From positions 2,654,842 to 2,718,841 of the forward strand of contig SDUX01000006.1 of the NCBI GenBank assembly GCA_008729055.1: DNA of 64,000 nucleotides, read 5' to 3'. Shown one piece after another: positions 32,963 to 42,787 of the stretch. Numbering within the stretch: the first letter of the stretch is position 1; each line of letters begins with the position of its first letter. The notes under the pieces are model-generated. The model searched no databases and was not told where the DNA came from. It was given only the letters and a program-made list of their open reading frames with translations. The translations under genes were made by a program, and so were the position numbers. This stretch comes from Pyropia haitanensis (taxonomy: Eukaryota; Rhodophyta; Bangiophyceae; Bangiales; Bangiaceae).

Positions 32963-33417
32963 AGTGCCAGCCACGGGCGGCCGCGTGGGGACGTGGGGGA
33001 GGGCAGCAGGTATCAGGTAAAGCGGGAGACGCCGAAGAGGCTGGGGGGCGGGTGTCGGGGGTCCGTGAAGGAGACGGACACGCGAGGAGTTGGAGGGCAG
33101 GGGAACGGGACCGGCAATGGGCGGCGGCGTTGGACTGCGCCAGGCGGGACGCAGCGCTCAAGCGACGGGCGGCTGGGCGACGAGGCGGACCACGACAGGC
33201 CGGCCGGCCGGCCGCCGGCCAGAGACGCGGCGTGCGCGGCGCGACTGCGCCGCGCAAAGGGAGGCGGGGACGCGACCAAGGTGGGCCCCCGGCGGTGGTG
33301 GCCGCCGCCCATCACGGCCGGCTCATGATGATTGGGGCGGCGGCGCGGCGGCTACCGCCGCCGCGGCCGCGGCGGCCGCGGCGGCCGCCGCTGTCGGTGG
33401 CCGCAGCGACGGCCGCG

Positions 33418-33461
<44 letters not shown>

Positions 33462-34446
33462 GGCGGCGCCACTGACAGGCGCCGGCCGGCGGCACGGCGG
33501 TGGCGGCCACCGCGGGCGACCGCAAAGAGGAGGGCGGAGGAGATAGAGGAGGGTGGGGGGGGGGGGGGGCTCAGCGGAATTCTCCAGGGCGCGAGTGGCT
33601 GAGCAGAGGTGGTGCGGGGCGGGGCGGGGGGGGGGTGGCTGACAAGGCGGCCACGTCCACGCGGGGCGGGACCGGCCTCCCATCCGAATTTCGTGGGCGT
33701 CGCCGATCCGTGCGGGGGCCAATGGGAGCCCAGCAACAGGCCACCCGGCCTGCCCCCCTCTCCTTGTACGAATACCGTTCCGAGCCAAAAGGCCGCTTCA
33801 CCGCGCGCGGTCACGGAGCGGTTTGTCTGCTCTTGGCGACAACAGCTTCCACGTCGTCTTGTCAGAGACAGCGACGGGGGGGGGGGGGGAGCGCCGCGCG
33901 CCCGCCGCCGCCGCGGCCCGCCCGCCGCGCCCGCCGCGTCCCCGCCCGCCGCGGCCCGCCCGCCGCGCCCGCCGCGCCCGCCGCCCGCTGCCGCCGCGGC
34001 CGCGGCCGCCCGTGGCTGGCCGCGTGGTCCGCCGCTCCCCCCGCTGCCGCCGCCGCCGTCGGCCGTCGGCACCGCCGCGGCATGGCGGCCGCCCCGCCAA
34101 CGGTCGGGGCGGCGGCGGCGGTGGCGGCCGCGCTGCCCGCCGCCGCCGTCGGTGCGGGGCCTGGTGGACCCCAGCCGCCACGCCGCGCCGCCGTCGGCTG
34201 CCGTTGGGGGTTGCACCGCCGGCGCGCCCGCGTCGGCGGCGGCCGCGACGGCCAATGGTGGCAGCGGTGGTGGTGGTAGTGGTGGTGACGGCGGCGGCGG
34301 TGGTGGTGGTGGTGGCGGCGGCGGCGCCGGTCGAGGGGCGGGAGCGCCAGGCTGTCGCGGCAAGCGGAGCTTAGGGGGCGGAGGAGAAGGTTAAGGGGAG
34401 ACCGCCGCGCACGGGCCGTCGAGGCCCTCGACGGCGGAAACCGCTC
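32963..34446. other. Intergenic low complexity
   Basis: GCC/GCG arrays (for example 32915-32955 and 33355-33465), Ala/Pro/Gly-only frames and G-runs. 33600-33860 is somewhat less repetitive but carries no ORF I can support. Confidence 0.45.
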
Positions 34447-34823
34447 TTGTACCGCCGTCGTGGACGGCTGGGACTCGCTATGTACGCAACGCGGGGCGCG
34501 TGGCCAAGGCCGACAGGAGGCTCGCGACTTGACCTTGAGCGCATCCCCTTAGCTACTACCGCCCACAGCTCAGCTGCATGCTCCCTCGCGTGTTCCCTGT
34601 TGACCTCTTCACGGTGTGCGCTGCAGAAGCCGCTGCATGCTGCCAGCGCTGAGCACGCGTCGTACTCGGACTGCGCGCCGCACCTGTTCTCGGATTGTCC
34701 ATGAGGGGGTGGCGCTTCACCCCCAGACGCGCTCCTCGTTTGCCCTTTGACTCTTGAACGGGTGCTCCCTTGTCTGCCACGGTGACCGATCTTCATCCGA
34801 CCGGGTGCTGCACAAGAAGCCGG
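34447..34823 (+). repeat. Upstream conserved block of small-gene family, copy 1
   Basis: Contains LPRVFPVDLFTV in one frame (from CTCCCTCGCG at about 34581). The same frame of the other three copies reads LPRV-x-P/S-x-N at this place. A stop follows 24 codons after the motif here. It lies about 240 bp upstream of the small ORF at 34824 with the same spacing order as the other copies. Confidence 0.55.
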
Positions 34824-35093
34824 ATGTCTGCAGAAGCGGGCCTTGTGTTATCAACCATGTGGGAGGGCCGACCGCGTGTGCGTCGCATACTGACGGCAGC
34901 TGTAGATGCAAATGGAGCCGCGGTGGCCGCTGCTGTGGCCTGCCTCGAAGACCATGGCCTTGTCACGTTCACGAACGGTAGTGACGTGCCGCAACCCGAG
35001 GCGGTCACCCGTACGCGCGTCAATGGCGACGGCACCGCCTGGAGTACCCGCGCCTTGCCACGCCCTTCAAGGCACTGTGTGGCCGAACGGTAA
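34824..35093 (+). CDS. Small unknown protein, dispersed family copy 1 (89 aa)
   Basis: Unrecognised. It shares RPRVRRILTAA, an Ala-rich helix (AAVAAAVACLEDHGLVT) and SDVPQPEA with the copies at 44.7 and 54.9 kb. In those copies the same places read RSRVRRVQTAA / LVDDRLVT / DDVPQAEA and RSRVGRVQTAA / LVDDGLVT / GDMPQ. The N-terminus is about 25 residues shorter than in those copies. The conserved sequence extends upstream of the ATG (GGGTGCTGCACAAGAAG). The pattern, a helix ending in an L-x-D-x-x-LVT turn, could be a small winged-helix or helical bundle, but no known family is recognised. Whether it is expressed cannot be judged. It could be one exon of a larger gene. Confidence 0.5.
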   Translation: MSAEAGLVLSTMWEGRPRVRRILTAAVDANGAAVAAAVACLEDHGLVTFTNGSDVPQPEAVTRTRVNGDGTAWSTRALPRPSRHCVAER

Positions 35094-36189
35094 ATGTTGC
35101 GGCCACGGGAAATGGTCGGGTGGGTACGACTTGTAGAGACTACTCTGTCGTGATTTGCTGGCGTGGATCCGCACGACCGCGCTTGTCGCGCCCGTGTCTA
35201 AACGTTTTGGACAATAATAGCCTCCAAAGGTGCAGACAGTCTCTTTGGTGGTGGAAATCTTTTTCACGGGGACGGGAGGGAGAGAGAAGACCGGTGCGGC
35301 CATCACTTGTCTGGGAGACGAAGGCGGGGTAGGGGGGCGGGCAAAGACTAAGTGCTGCGCGCCCCTGGTCGTCCGGATGAAGGACTCCGTTTCACAGCGT
35401 CTTTCCCCACTATTCCACACGAGGGTCCATTCCTCAAGACAGAAACCAAGCACTCACGGGCTGAGCCTAGCGGCAACTCGGCGGAAAAGAGACCCAGCCT
35501 GAGCAACCCCGCTCGCTCGAAATGCCCTACGGCAACGCTGTGACAGCGGCTCAGTGCCCTAGCTGCGAAAAGCCCTCGCCGCGTTCGGCGGCAACCACGA
35601 GCCTCGGCCGGAGTCACGCGCCGTGGCCGCAGCTTGTCGCCCTTTCGGCCAAGGGTGCTCATCACCCTTGGTGAGGGCATCGAGCCGCGGCTGATTTGCC
35701 CTCGCGGCCAAGGGCCCTTACCGCCCGTGCCGTCGGCAGCACCGATTCGCCAAACCATCACCACCCGTGTCGGGCACAGCAACGAGCCGCTGTGACCGCG
35801 GGCTCTTGCCACAATGCCCTGCAATGCGTCAACTGGTGGCAGCCCTGGTCTCTACTGACGCAACGACGACGAACAAACAGTCCGGGCACGTGCCAACAAT
35901 GAAGCCAAGAGTGACTGTTGCAGGGCACAAGTCGAGATGTCCCTACCCCAGACCTTTCCGCTGGATCATCCGATGATCGCGTACGAGTCGTAGCCAAGTT
36001 TGGCCAGTCAGAGCGCTCGATTGTGCGAACGTTCCTGCAGAGACGTGGCGGTGTAGGAGTCGCAACACCGTTCCATCCCACCCTATAAACGAGGTCTTGA
36101 TCCACGGGTCTTGCCTTGCCGGAGCACGGGCGCCCGAAACGTCGGCCGACGCGGCTCGACTTAAGGTCATCATCGCAGACGCTGGCTGG
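35094..36189. other. Moderate-GC block, nothing recognised
   Basis: Balanced composition with short ORFs on both strands, the longest about 158 codons at 35348-35824 on the minus strand from a non-ATG start. No motif recognised and no tRNA fold seen. Confidence 0.45.
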
Positions 36190-36522
36190 CACAGCTGCCA
36201 TGTCTGCTCCCTCGCGTACTTCCCTCCAACCTCCTCACCATCTTCCATGAGGCGGCCGCAGCCTGTCCGCCCACAGTACGTCGTTGCCGTCCTCGGTTCC
36301 CTCTTTTCTCCCACGATTGGTGGCGGAGGACTCTCCGCACCCGCATGTGCATGTGCACACACCCCTCTCTCCTTTGCCCTCTCTCCTTGAGCCCCACCCC
36401 CACGCCTTCCTTTCCTGTGCTGCCCTCGACCCTTTCATTGAGCGCCTGTGGCGACTGCGGTGTTGTGGCGCGAACCCCATCTGACAAGGTCCTGCGCAAG
36501 GGGCAACGGACTGGCTGTGAAA
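36190..36522 (+). repeat. Upstream conserved block of small-gene family, copy 2
   Basis: Reads LPRVLPSNLLTIFHEAAAAC from CTCCCTCGCG at about 36209. 69 bases after the start of the motif lies GTACGT, the sequence used as 5' splice site elsewhere in this window. The region then continues with CCATCTGACAAGGTCCTGCGCAAG, the block shared by the copies just before the small ORF. Confidence 0.55.
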
Positions 36523-36759
36523 ATGAATACGGGCGCTGCATCGTGGGGTGCCACCGTGGACGCGCCCTCGGGTCCCGCGCCCAGCGTGGCGAGGAGCGGG
36601 GTCGTTTCGACCACGGCGGAGAGGCCCCCCGACGCGTCGCACACGCAGGTGGCGGCTGTTGCGGCAGCTGAGGCGGCGGCCGCCGCGGTCGTGGCGAGCC
36701 AAGTGGACGCTCCGCTCGTCACGCCAGCGGCCGCAAGCAGCCCGCCGCAGGAGCAGTAG
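36523..36759 (+). CDS. Small unknown protein, dispersed family copy 2 (78 aa)
   Basis: Starts MNTGAASWGATVDAPSGPAP. The later copies read WGTTVDAPFGPAP and WGATVDAPAGPAL at the same place. The middle is HTQVAAVAAAEAAAAAVVAS followed by LVTP, aligning with VQTAAEAMAEAKAAAATASLVDDRLVTS. This copy keeps the N-terminal motif that copy 1 lacks but has lost the RSRVRR motif and the charged D-D, so it is the most diverged at the C-terminus. Function unknown. Confidence 0.5.
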   Translation: MNTGAASWGATVDAPSGPAPSVARSGVVSTTAERPPDASHTQVAAVAAAEAAAAAVVASQVDAPLVTPAAASSPPQEQ

Positions 36760-37970
36760 CGGTGACTGTTGCACCCCAGCGCTCACTCCTCTGCCGCCTA
36801 AACGATGCTGGCTGACCGCACTGTGTGGACGCTGCGACGGGAGCTGCGCCGGGACGCGGGCGGGCGGGGCGGGGGACGGCGGCCACGCGATCCGTCTGCA
36901 ATTCTCTCCGTCGACCTTGCGAAACGGGGGCGAAAGTTTGAGTGAAAAGGACAGGCCATCGAAATTTTGCATTTCTCCACGGGCATGGACGATCCACCGC
37001 GGTGGGGTCCCCCCCGCGTTGGGCGAGCGCGGGACCGTGGTGCCCCGCGCCGGCAGCTCTGGCGGCGGCTACGTCGACTACACCCGGCCAGCGACCGTCC
37101 CGGCTGCCGCCACGCCGACGGCACCGCCGGCGCGCCAGTCTCGCTGCGTGCCGTGCTGCTTGACGGACCAGCGGCGGGGGTGTAGAGGCGCCCACCGCAA
37201 GCGCGCGCGCCCGCGGCGCCGCCGGCGGCAGACCACCCGCAGGGCGGCACCCCACCGCGGCGTGGGGCTGGGCGGGGGGGGGGGGGACAGGCGGAACACC
37301 CAGACGCCCTGACGCCGCAGCCGCCGGCGGGCGGCTCTTGCCGCCCGCACAACGCGCTGCGGCCCAAGCACTGCCGCACGCGTGGGGCGCCGCGGCCGCG
37401 GCCGCGGCGAGTGGCCCGCGGGCGTGCCCGCCGCCGCCGCCGCGGCGTCGGCGCGGTCAGCGGCGACGCCGCCGCGACCAGGTCGGCGACGTGAAAACGT
37501 GCGTGTGCGCCGCGTGGGGAGGTGCTGGCGGCGGCGCGGGGGCGGCCCTCTTGGCCACCCGCTGACCGCCGCCACTGCCTACAGAGCCCGCCGGCGCGGC
37601 GGACCACCAGGACGGGCGCACTACCGCAGCCGTTGCCCGTGACGAGGGGAGGCCGCCGCCGCCGCCGTGGCACCGTCGCCCATGCCCACAGCGGCGGCAC
37701 ACCACACACCACCGCGTACGCCGCTTGCGCTGCCATCGCTCCTGGACCTCTGCGCCCCCGCGCCTCCCCCGCGCCTCCCCCGCTCAGTCCGAGACGCCGG
37801 CTCGAAAAAAAAAAAAAATAGGCGACGCCCTCCAGCAGACTCGCATGGACGCGCCCACCGCGCAGCGCCCGACGCCCACCGTTCCAACCGCCCCCCCCCC
37901 CCCCAGCCGCCACTCACGCCTCGCCGTACATCCTCTCCACTCCCCCCCCCCCGCCCCCTCCAGCTCACCC
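36760..37970. other. Intergenic, GC-rich
   Basis: No supported gene. Several overlapping Ala/Arg/Pro frames. 37806-37819 is an A-run and 37700-37970 is the 3' flank of the carrier gene. Confidence 0.45.
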
Positions 37971-38041
37971 TTAGCGCTCAAAAAACCGCCCCACCACGAG
38001 TGATACCCCCCCAGCCCCCACCGCCCGTCGTCGCCGCCTCC

Positions 38042-38089
<48 letters not shown>

Positions 38090-39193
38090 GCACCGTCGGC
38101 ACCGCCGCCGCCTCGGCCGCCTCCTCCTGCGCGCGCGTGTAGGGCGGGCCGGGCCCCGGCGGGCGCGGGCGCCCGCCGACCACCCCCCCCCCCTCCTCCC
38201 CCCCGCGGCGGCAAAGCCCGCCAGCGCGCGGCGGACGCCCGCAAAGACGGTCAAAAACACGAGCGGCGCCGCCGCCGCGGCGGCGGTGCGCGGCCCAACG
38301 CCCTTGAAGAGGATGCCGAGGCCGGCCTTTTTCCGCGCCACGTCCACCGTCCGCTTGCCCACCGACCGCCACGTGCCGCCGGGGCGCTTGGCCGCCATCA
38401 GCTGCGTCTTGATCACGTCCAGCGGGGTGGTCACCGCCGCGGCAATGGCGGTGACGCCCACCCCACCCGCGACCATGCCCCACCCGTCCACCCGTGGGGG
38501 CCCCAGCAGCCCCCCCGTGGTCGGGCTGGGGAGCCCCCCCCCGCCGCCCGCCGCCCCCGTCCCCGCCGCCGCCGCCGCCGCCGCCGCCGCCTCTGCCCGC
38601 CGCGACGTGGCGCGGTGCACCAGCGCCGCCCGCAGGGCGAGGAGCCCCACCACCTCCACCGCCGCAAACGGCACATCCCGCGCGAGCGTGGCGGTCCACC
38701 CGGGCAGCGCGGTGGTCAGCCGCGTGGCGAGCGCGGCGGCCCCCCCCGGCGGCGCGGCGGCGCCGCCCGCCGCCGCGCGCACCGCGCCGACGCCCGCCTG
38801 CGCGCGTGTCTTGGCCACATCAAACGGCACGCCCACCGCGGAGGCGGCCAGGTTGGCCACCGCCGGCGCGGCGCCGCCCGTGGCGGTCCGCACCACCACC
38901 TTGACCGCCGACGTGGCGAGCGCGCCCGCCGCCGCGGCGCGCCATCCGGCCCCGAGCGACGCTGTCGACACGGACGTGGACAGGAGTGCCGCCTGCGAGC
39001 GCGTGCGGAGCGTATCGAGGGGGTACGTGACCGCAATCGAGGCTGCCGACGCGGCAACGCCCGCGACAACGTCGGCGACCATGAGCGCCACGGGCGGTTG
39101 GGGGGGGGCAACCGGGGGGGAGGACGACGGGGGGGACACCCCCGTCGCCGTCCGCCCCGACGCCGTCTGGGTGGTGACGGCGGTGAGCGTCAT
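37971..39193 (-). CDS. Mitochondrial carrier family (SLC25) protein
   Basis: About 400-aa six-helix carrier of the mitochondrial or plastid inner envelope. The three repeat signatures P-x-[DE]-x-x-[KR] are PLDTLRTRSQ, PFDVAKTRAQ and PLDVIKTQLM, each after a hydrophobic helix. Helix 1 of repeat 1 is ALMVADVVAGVAASAASIAV. The third repeat ends GLGILFKGVGPRTAAAAAAP. Gly/Pro-rich inserts lie between repeats 2 and 3. The set PLD / PFD / PLD with VAKTRAQ fits the S-adenosylmethionine-carrier-like branch, but the substrate cannot be fixed by eye. The start is the ATG of MTLTAVTTQTASGR. The C-terminal tail passes a run of C's at about 38185-38205, where the frame that ends sensibly (stop at 37971-37973 after GRFFER) is one base away from the carrier frame. 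Confidence 0.9.
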
Positions 39194-41229
39194 GTTGGCG
39201 GGGGGGGGGGGAGCCGCGACGGCGGCGGCGGCGGCGAAAACTCCGCCGCCGACCGACGGAGGGGGGGGAAGGCGGGGGCGGGGGTGGGGGGGGTAGGTGG
39301 CGAGGGGGACATCGACGCCGCGCCGTCGGCGGGTGGTGTGGTGGCGGCCACCCGGACCGCGGTGGGTGGGGGGGGGCGGAGGGCGGGGGGGGGGGGGGGG
39401 GAGGCGCGGCGGCCCGCACCACGCCCACGCCGCTGCCGTCCCGCCGTGCGCGCGCGGACACTGGCGCGCGCCGCGGCGGCGCGCGCCGCGGGTGGCGGCG
39501 TCCGCCACCCAGCGTGCGTTGATCCGTGCCGCACCCGCACGCTCCCCCCCCCCCCCACCTCCCCCTCCGCGGCGCCGAGGTGCGGCCGAGGTCACGCGCA
39601 CCCCCCGCCACGCGCCCGCCGCGGCCGCGTGCAATCCCCGACTGGTCGTCGCGGCGGGCGGGCGGCCGCGCGGATCGTCGGCCGTGCGCCCGCGGGGTCG
39701 GCACCACCACCACCCCCCCCACACGCGCGCCCGCGGGGGGGGTGTGGCCGCGCGCGGCCGGATCGATCGGCGCGGCGCCGCGACCGACGCGGCGGGCGCG
39801 GCGCCGCGACCGACGCGGCGGGCGCGGCGCCGCGACCGACGCGGCGGGCGCGGCCGTGCCACGGTGGCGCGCCCGGCGCTCGGCGTCGGCACCGTCCGCC
39901 GCGCGGCGCCCCCGGCCGCGGCCGTGACCCACGCCGAGCCGCCGGTGAGCGGGAGACGCAGACGGGGGAGGGGGGAGACCACCGGGGCGTGGCCGCGGCG
40001 GCAGCTGCCTTTTGTCATGGAGGGTGGCGCGTTCGCGCGGGACGCCGAGGCGGAGAGGGGGGGGGGGGAGGGGTCACACCGCAGGGAGGGGGGGCGCTGG
40101 TGGGCGGCGGCGCCCCGTGCGCTCGTCGTCATCTCCACTGTGACGGCGGCTGTGCGTACGACCGGCGGGGAGGTGACGACGGGCGCAGTCGTGGCGGCGG
40201 TTTGGGCGGCGGTGGCGGCGGTGGCGGCGGCGGTGGCGGCGGCGGCGGCTGTGGCGGCGGCGACCGTGGCGACCGTGTCCCGATGGCGACCACGCCGACG
40301 CCACGTCCGCGCCGGTGCGTTGCCCGCCGTTGCCGCCGCGCGGCGCGCCAGGTCGGGACCGCCACCGCATGTGCGGCGGGCGCTCGGCCGTGGCGGCGGC
40401 GGTGGCACGTCCGCGGCGGCGGTGGCGGCGGCCCCGGAGAGCCGCCGTCCGCGGCGGGGGAGCGCGTGCCGCGGCTCGCGGTGGCGGTGGCGGTGGCGAC
40501 TGCCGACGGCGGGCAGGCGGTGGGTGGGGGGGTGGCGGCCGGCGACCGCCGTGTTGGCGCATGCGCTGCCACGTCCAGCGGGTGCAGAGGCGGCGGGGGG
40601 GGGGGGGGGGGGGGGGAGGGGGAAGCTGGAGAGTGAGCACGTCGACAGGGATGTGGGGGGGGGGTGGCAGGGGAAAGAGAGGGGACGGGGTGGCTGTGGC
40701 GACGACGTGTGAGATGGTGGCAGGGTTGTGGGGGAGCGGCGGCGCTCGACGGGTGGGCGCGCCTGGGCGGGTGTCACGCTGCCGCTCCGCGGCGGCGGGG
40801 ACGGGCCGTGTCGTGGGTGTTGACCAGGCATGGCGTGCTCGTGCCGGCCTGTCGTTTTCAGCGGCTACCTCTGCCGCGCTGGCCTGTTTGGTGGGGCCGC
40901 CTCGAGTGGGGCTGGTGCACGCGGCTCTCCCCCGTCACCCCCGCCCCCCGCCCCCTGCCCCCTCTGTGCCATGCCCGCTATGCATGTCCATCCCCGTTTT
41001 CGTCCCCCGTTGTAGTGACTATGAGACGTGCAGGGATGTTGGCTCGCCAGCGGCGGCGCGGCCGCCGACGCCGCCGACCGTCGGCTATAGCGGGAGGCGC
41101 CCTCGGCCAGCACTGCCGTCACCGGCCGTCTGTCGTCCATGCCGCGTGACACCAACGGGTGGGGGGGGGGCGATGGCTGGCGACGGCGGAGGAGGATGCG
41201 GCGGGGGCGGCAACGGCGGCGGCATCTGC

Positions 41230-41262
<33 letters not shown>

Positions 41263-41734
41263 CCGCCAACAAGTGGCGCCGACGGTGGCTGCCTCGGCTA
41301 CGGCGGCTGCGGCGGGGGCGGAGGTGGTGCCCCGCTCTGCGAGAGACCCCCTTCAGAGACCGCCGCGCTGGAAGGGCCGCGGCCGACCCCGCAGTGGCCG
41401 CCGCCGCCACCGCCACCGTGGCGTCCGCGGTGGCGGCACTCGGGTGCCCCGCTGCCCCGCGGTGCGTGGCGCTCCCGACGGCCATTGCGGCGGTAGCGGG
41501 GGTGGCTCTGACGGCCACTACCCCCGGCGGGGGCGGTGGCGGTGGTGAGGACCGCGGCGATGGCGGTGGGGGGGGGGCGCGGGAAACCACGCCCCTGCCG
41601 CCGCCGCCGCCGCCCGCATATCCTCCGCCGCGTGGTCGCTTGTGTGTGTTCACCTCCTCCGGCCTTGGTCCCTCCCCCCCCACCACCATCACCGCCGCCC
41701 CACCCTCCCCGTCGCCGTACCAATGAGGTGAGCC
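39194..41734. other. Intergenic GC-rich region
   Basis: No supported gene. Ala/Val-rich frames occur at 40130-40290 (TTGAVVAAVWAAVAAVAAAV), and an Ala-rich frame occurs at 41159-41300. The segment 40310-40400 is similar to 53250-53340 (shared CGCGGCGCGCCAGG and surroundings), so an old duplicated sequence may be present. Confidence 0.4.
39771..39848. repeat. Three tandem copies of a 26-bp repeat
   Basis: Three head-to-tail perfect copies of a GC-only-plus-A unit beginning CGCGGCGCCGCGACCGACGC. It lies about 580 bp upstream of the carrier start codon. Each unit contains the palindrome GGCGCC. Confidence 0.85.
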
Positions 41735-42535
41735 TCAATCTGTGGAGCTCGCCTCCGGCTGCACAGAGAAGGAAGTACTTGGCGTGCGCCCACAATCACC
41801 CACGATAGTGGATAAAAAGTCTCCAGCGTGGCCGGGTAGGTCCTCGGACGTCACAACGATGGCACGCCGCATGTAGCTCGGGGCGTCACGGCTGTCCGCG
41901 AGGAACCGCTTCCCGCGCGGACGACAGACCGCAACGACGAAAACGGCTCGGGACAGCACAGTCGATACCGCGAGCGCAACATCCTCTGGAGAAGAGCTCG
42001 AGGGAGGGAACCTGCTCCACTCGGCCTTGACAAACGCGTCCACGGCTGCAGGGTCAGAGAGCCGAGGGCCTGCGTCGTTCCACCAACCACCTTCCACGCC
42101 CACCTTCTGCTCACCGTCTGCAGCATCGCACATCTCCATCCACAGGTTCTTAACTTGTTGCTGCTCCTTGGTCACGGGTGAGGCAGGAACATCGGGGGGC
42201 CGACACGTCGCAGTCCAAGCAGCAACCGCCAACCACACGCACATCGACTTGACCAGCTCGCACGCGCCATTCCAAGACAGCGCTTTGTCCACGTCCGACA
42301 TTTTCGTCTGATAGCATAAGACACGCAGCTTCCCCGCTTGATCGGCTACAAACCGCACGGCGTCAATGGCGACGGCGTTGTGCGGCATCCGCCACACCAG
42401 CTTGGTCAATGACAGATCGTCGGAGAAGAAGCTTTGAAGGAGGGAAGGCAGCAACAGAGTGGCCACACCAGTCGGCAAGAACTTGGTGTCGGCAAGGATG
42501 AACGACAGTGCGCTGCGGCAGGGAGGCGTGTCCAT
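41735..42535 (-). CDS. Unrecognised 266-aa protein
   Basis: Clean single-exon ORF from ATG 42535 (MDTPPCRSALSFILADTKF) to a stop at 41735. An in-frame TGA lies upstream, so the start is bounded. Composition is normal for a globular protein (Trp, Cys and charged residues spread throughout) and GC is lower than in the housekeeping genes. Segments include LTKLVWRMPHNAVAIDAVRF, VLCYQTKMSDVDKAL, SMCVWLAVAAWTATC and an acidic/Ser loop before SPEDVALAVSTVLSRAVF. The style is reminiscent of C-terminal parts of large transposon-linked or Crinkler/RHS-like proteins, but no motif proves it. A G-rich minisatellite begins about 60 bp upstream. It may be a fragment of a larger gene. Confidence 0.6.
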   Translation of the reverse strand: MDTPPCRSALSFILADTKFLPTGVATLLLPSLLQSFFSDDLSLTKLVWRMPHNAVAIDAVRFVADQAGKLRVLCYQTKMSDVDKALSWNGACELVKSMCVWLAVAAWTATCRPPDVPASPVTKEQQQVKNLWMEMCDAADGEQKVGVEGGWWNDAGPRLSDPAAVDAFVKAEWSRFPPSSSSPEDVALAVSTVLSRAVFVVAVCRPRGKRFLADSRDAPSYMRRAIVVTSEDLPGHAGDFLSTIVGDCGRTPSTSFSVQPEASSTD

Positions 42536-42596
42536 AGCGGCGGTAGATGCAGCGAGCACACGGATGGGAAGGGCGTCCGCAGTGCCTCACACAACC

Positions 42597-42787
42597 GGTG
42601 GCGGGGGTGGTGGCGGGGGTGGCGGGGGTGGTGGCGGGGGTGGCGGGGGTGGTGGCGGGGGTGGCGGGGGTGGTGGCGGGGGTGGCGGGGGTGGTGGCGG
42701 GGGTGGTGGCGGGGGTGGCGGGGGTGGCGGGGGTGGCGGGGGTGGCGGGGGTGGCGGGGGTGGCGGGGGTGGCGGGGGTGGCGGGGA
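42597..42787. repeat. G-rich minisatellite with 21-bp and 9-bp units
   Basis: About 190 bp. The first half is built from a 21-bp unit GGTGGCGGGGGTGGTGGCGGG repeated about four times with small changes. The second half is eight or so copies of the 9-bp core GGTGGCGGG. It codes only for poly-Gly or GVAGVAG-type strings. The plus strand is strongly G-quadruplex-prone and lies immediately 5' of the minus-strand ORF at 41735-42535. Confidence 0.93.

Noticed and set aside
33323..34394. Ala/Pro and Gly/Arg frames on both strands at 33.3-34.4 kb
   Set aside because: Low complexity only, with no conserved or mixed-composition segment.
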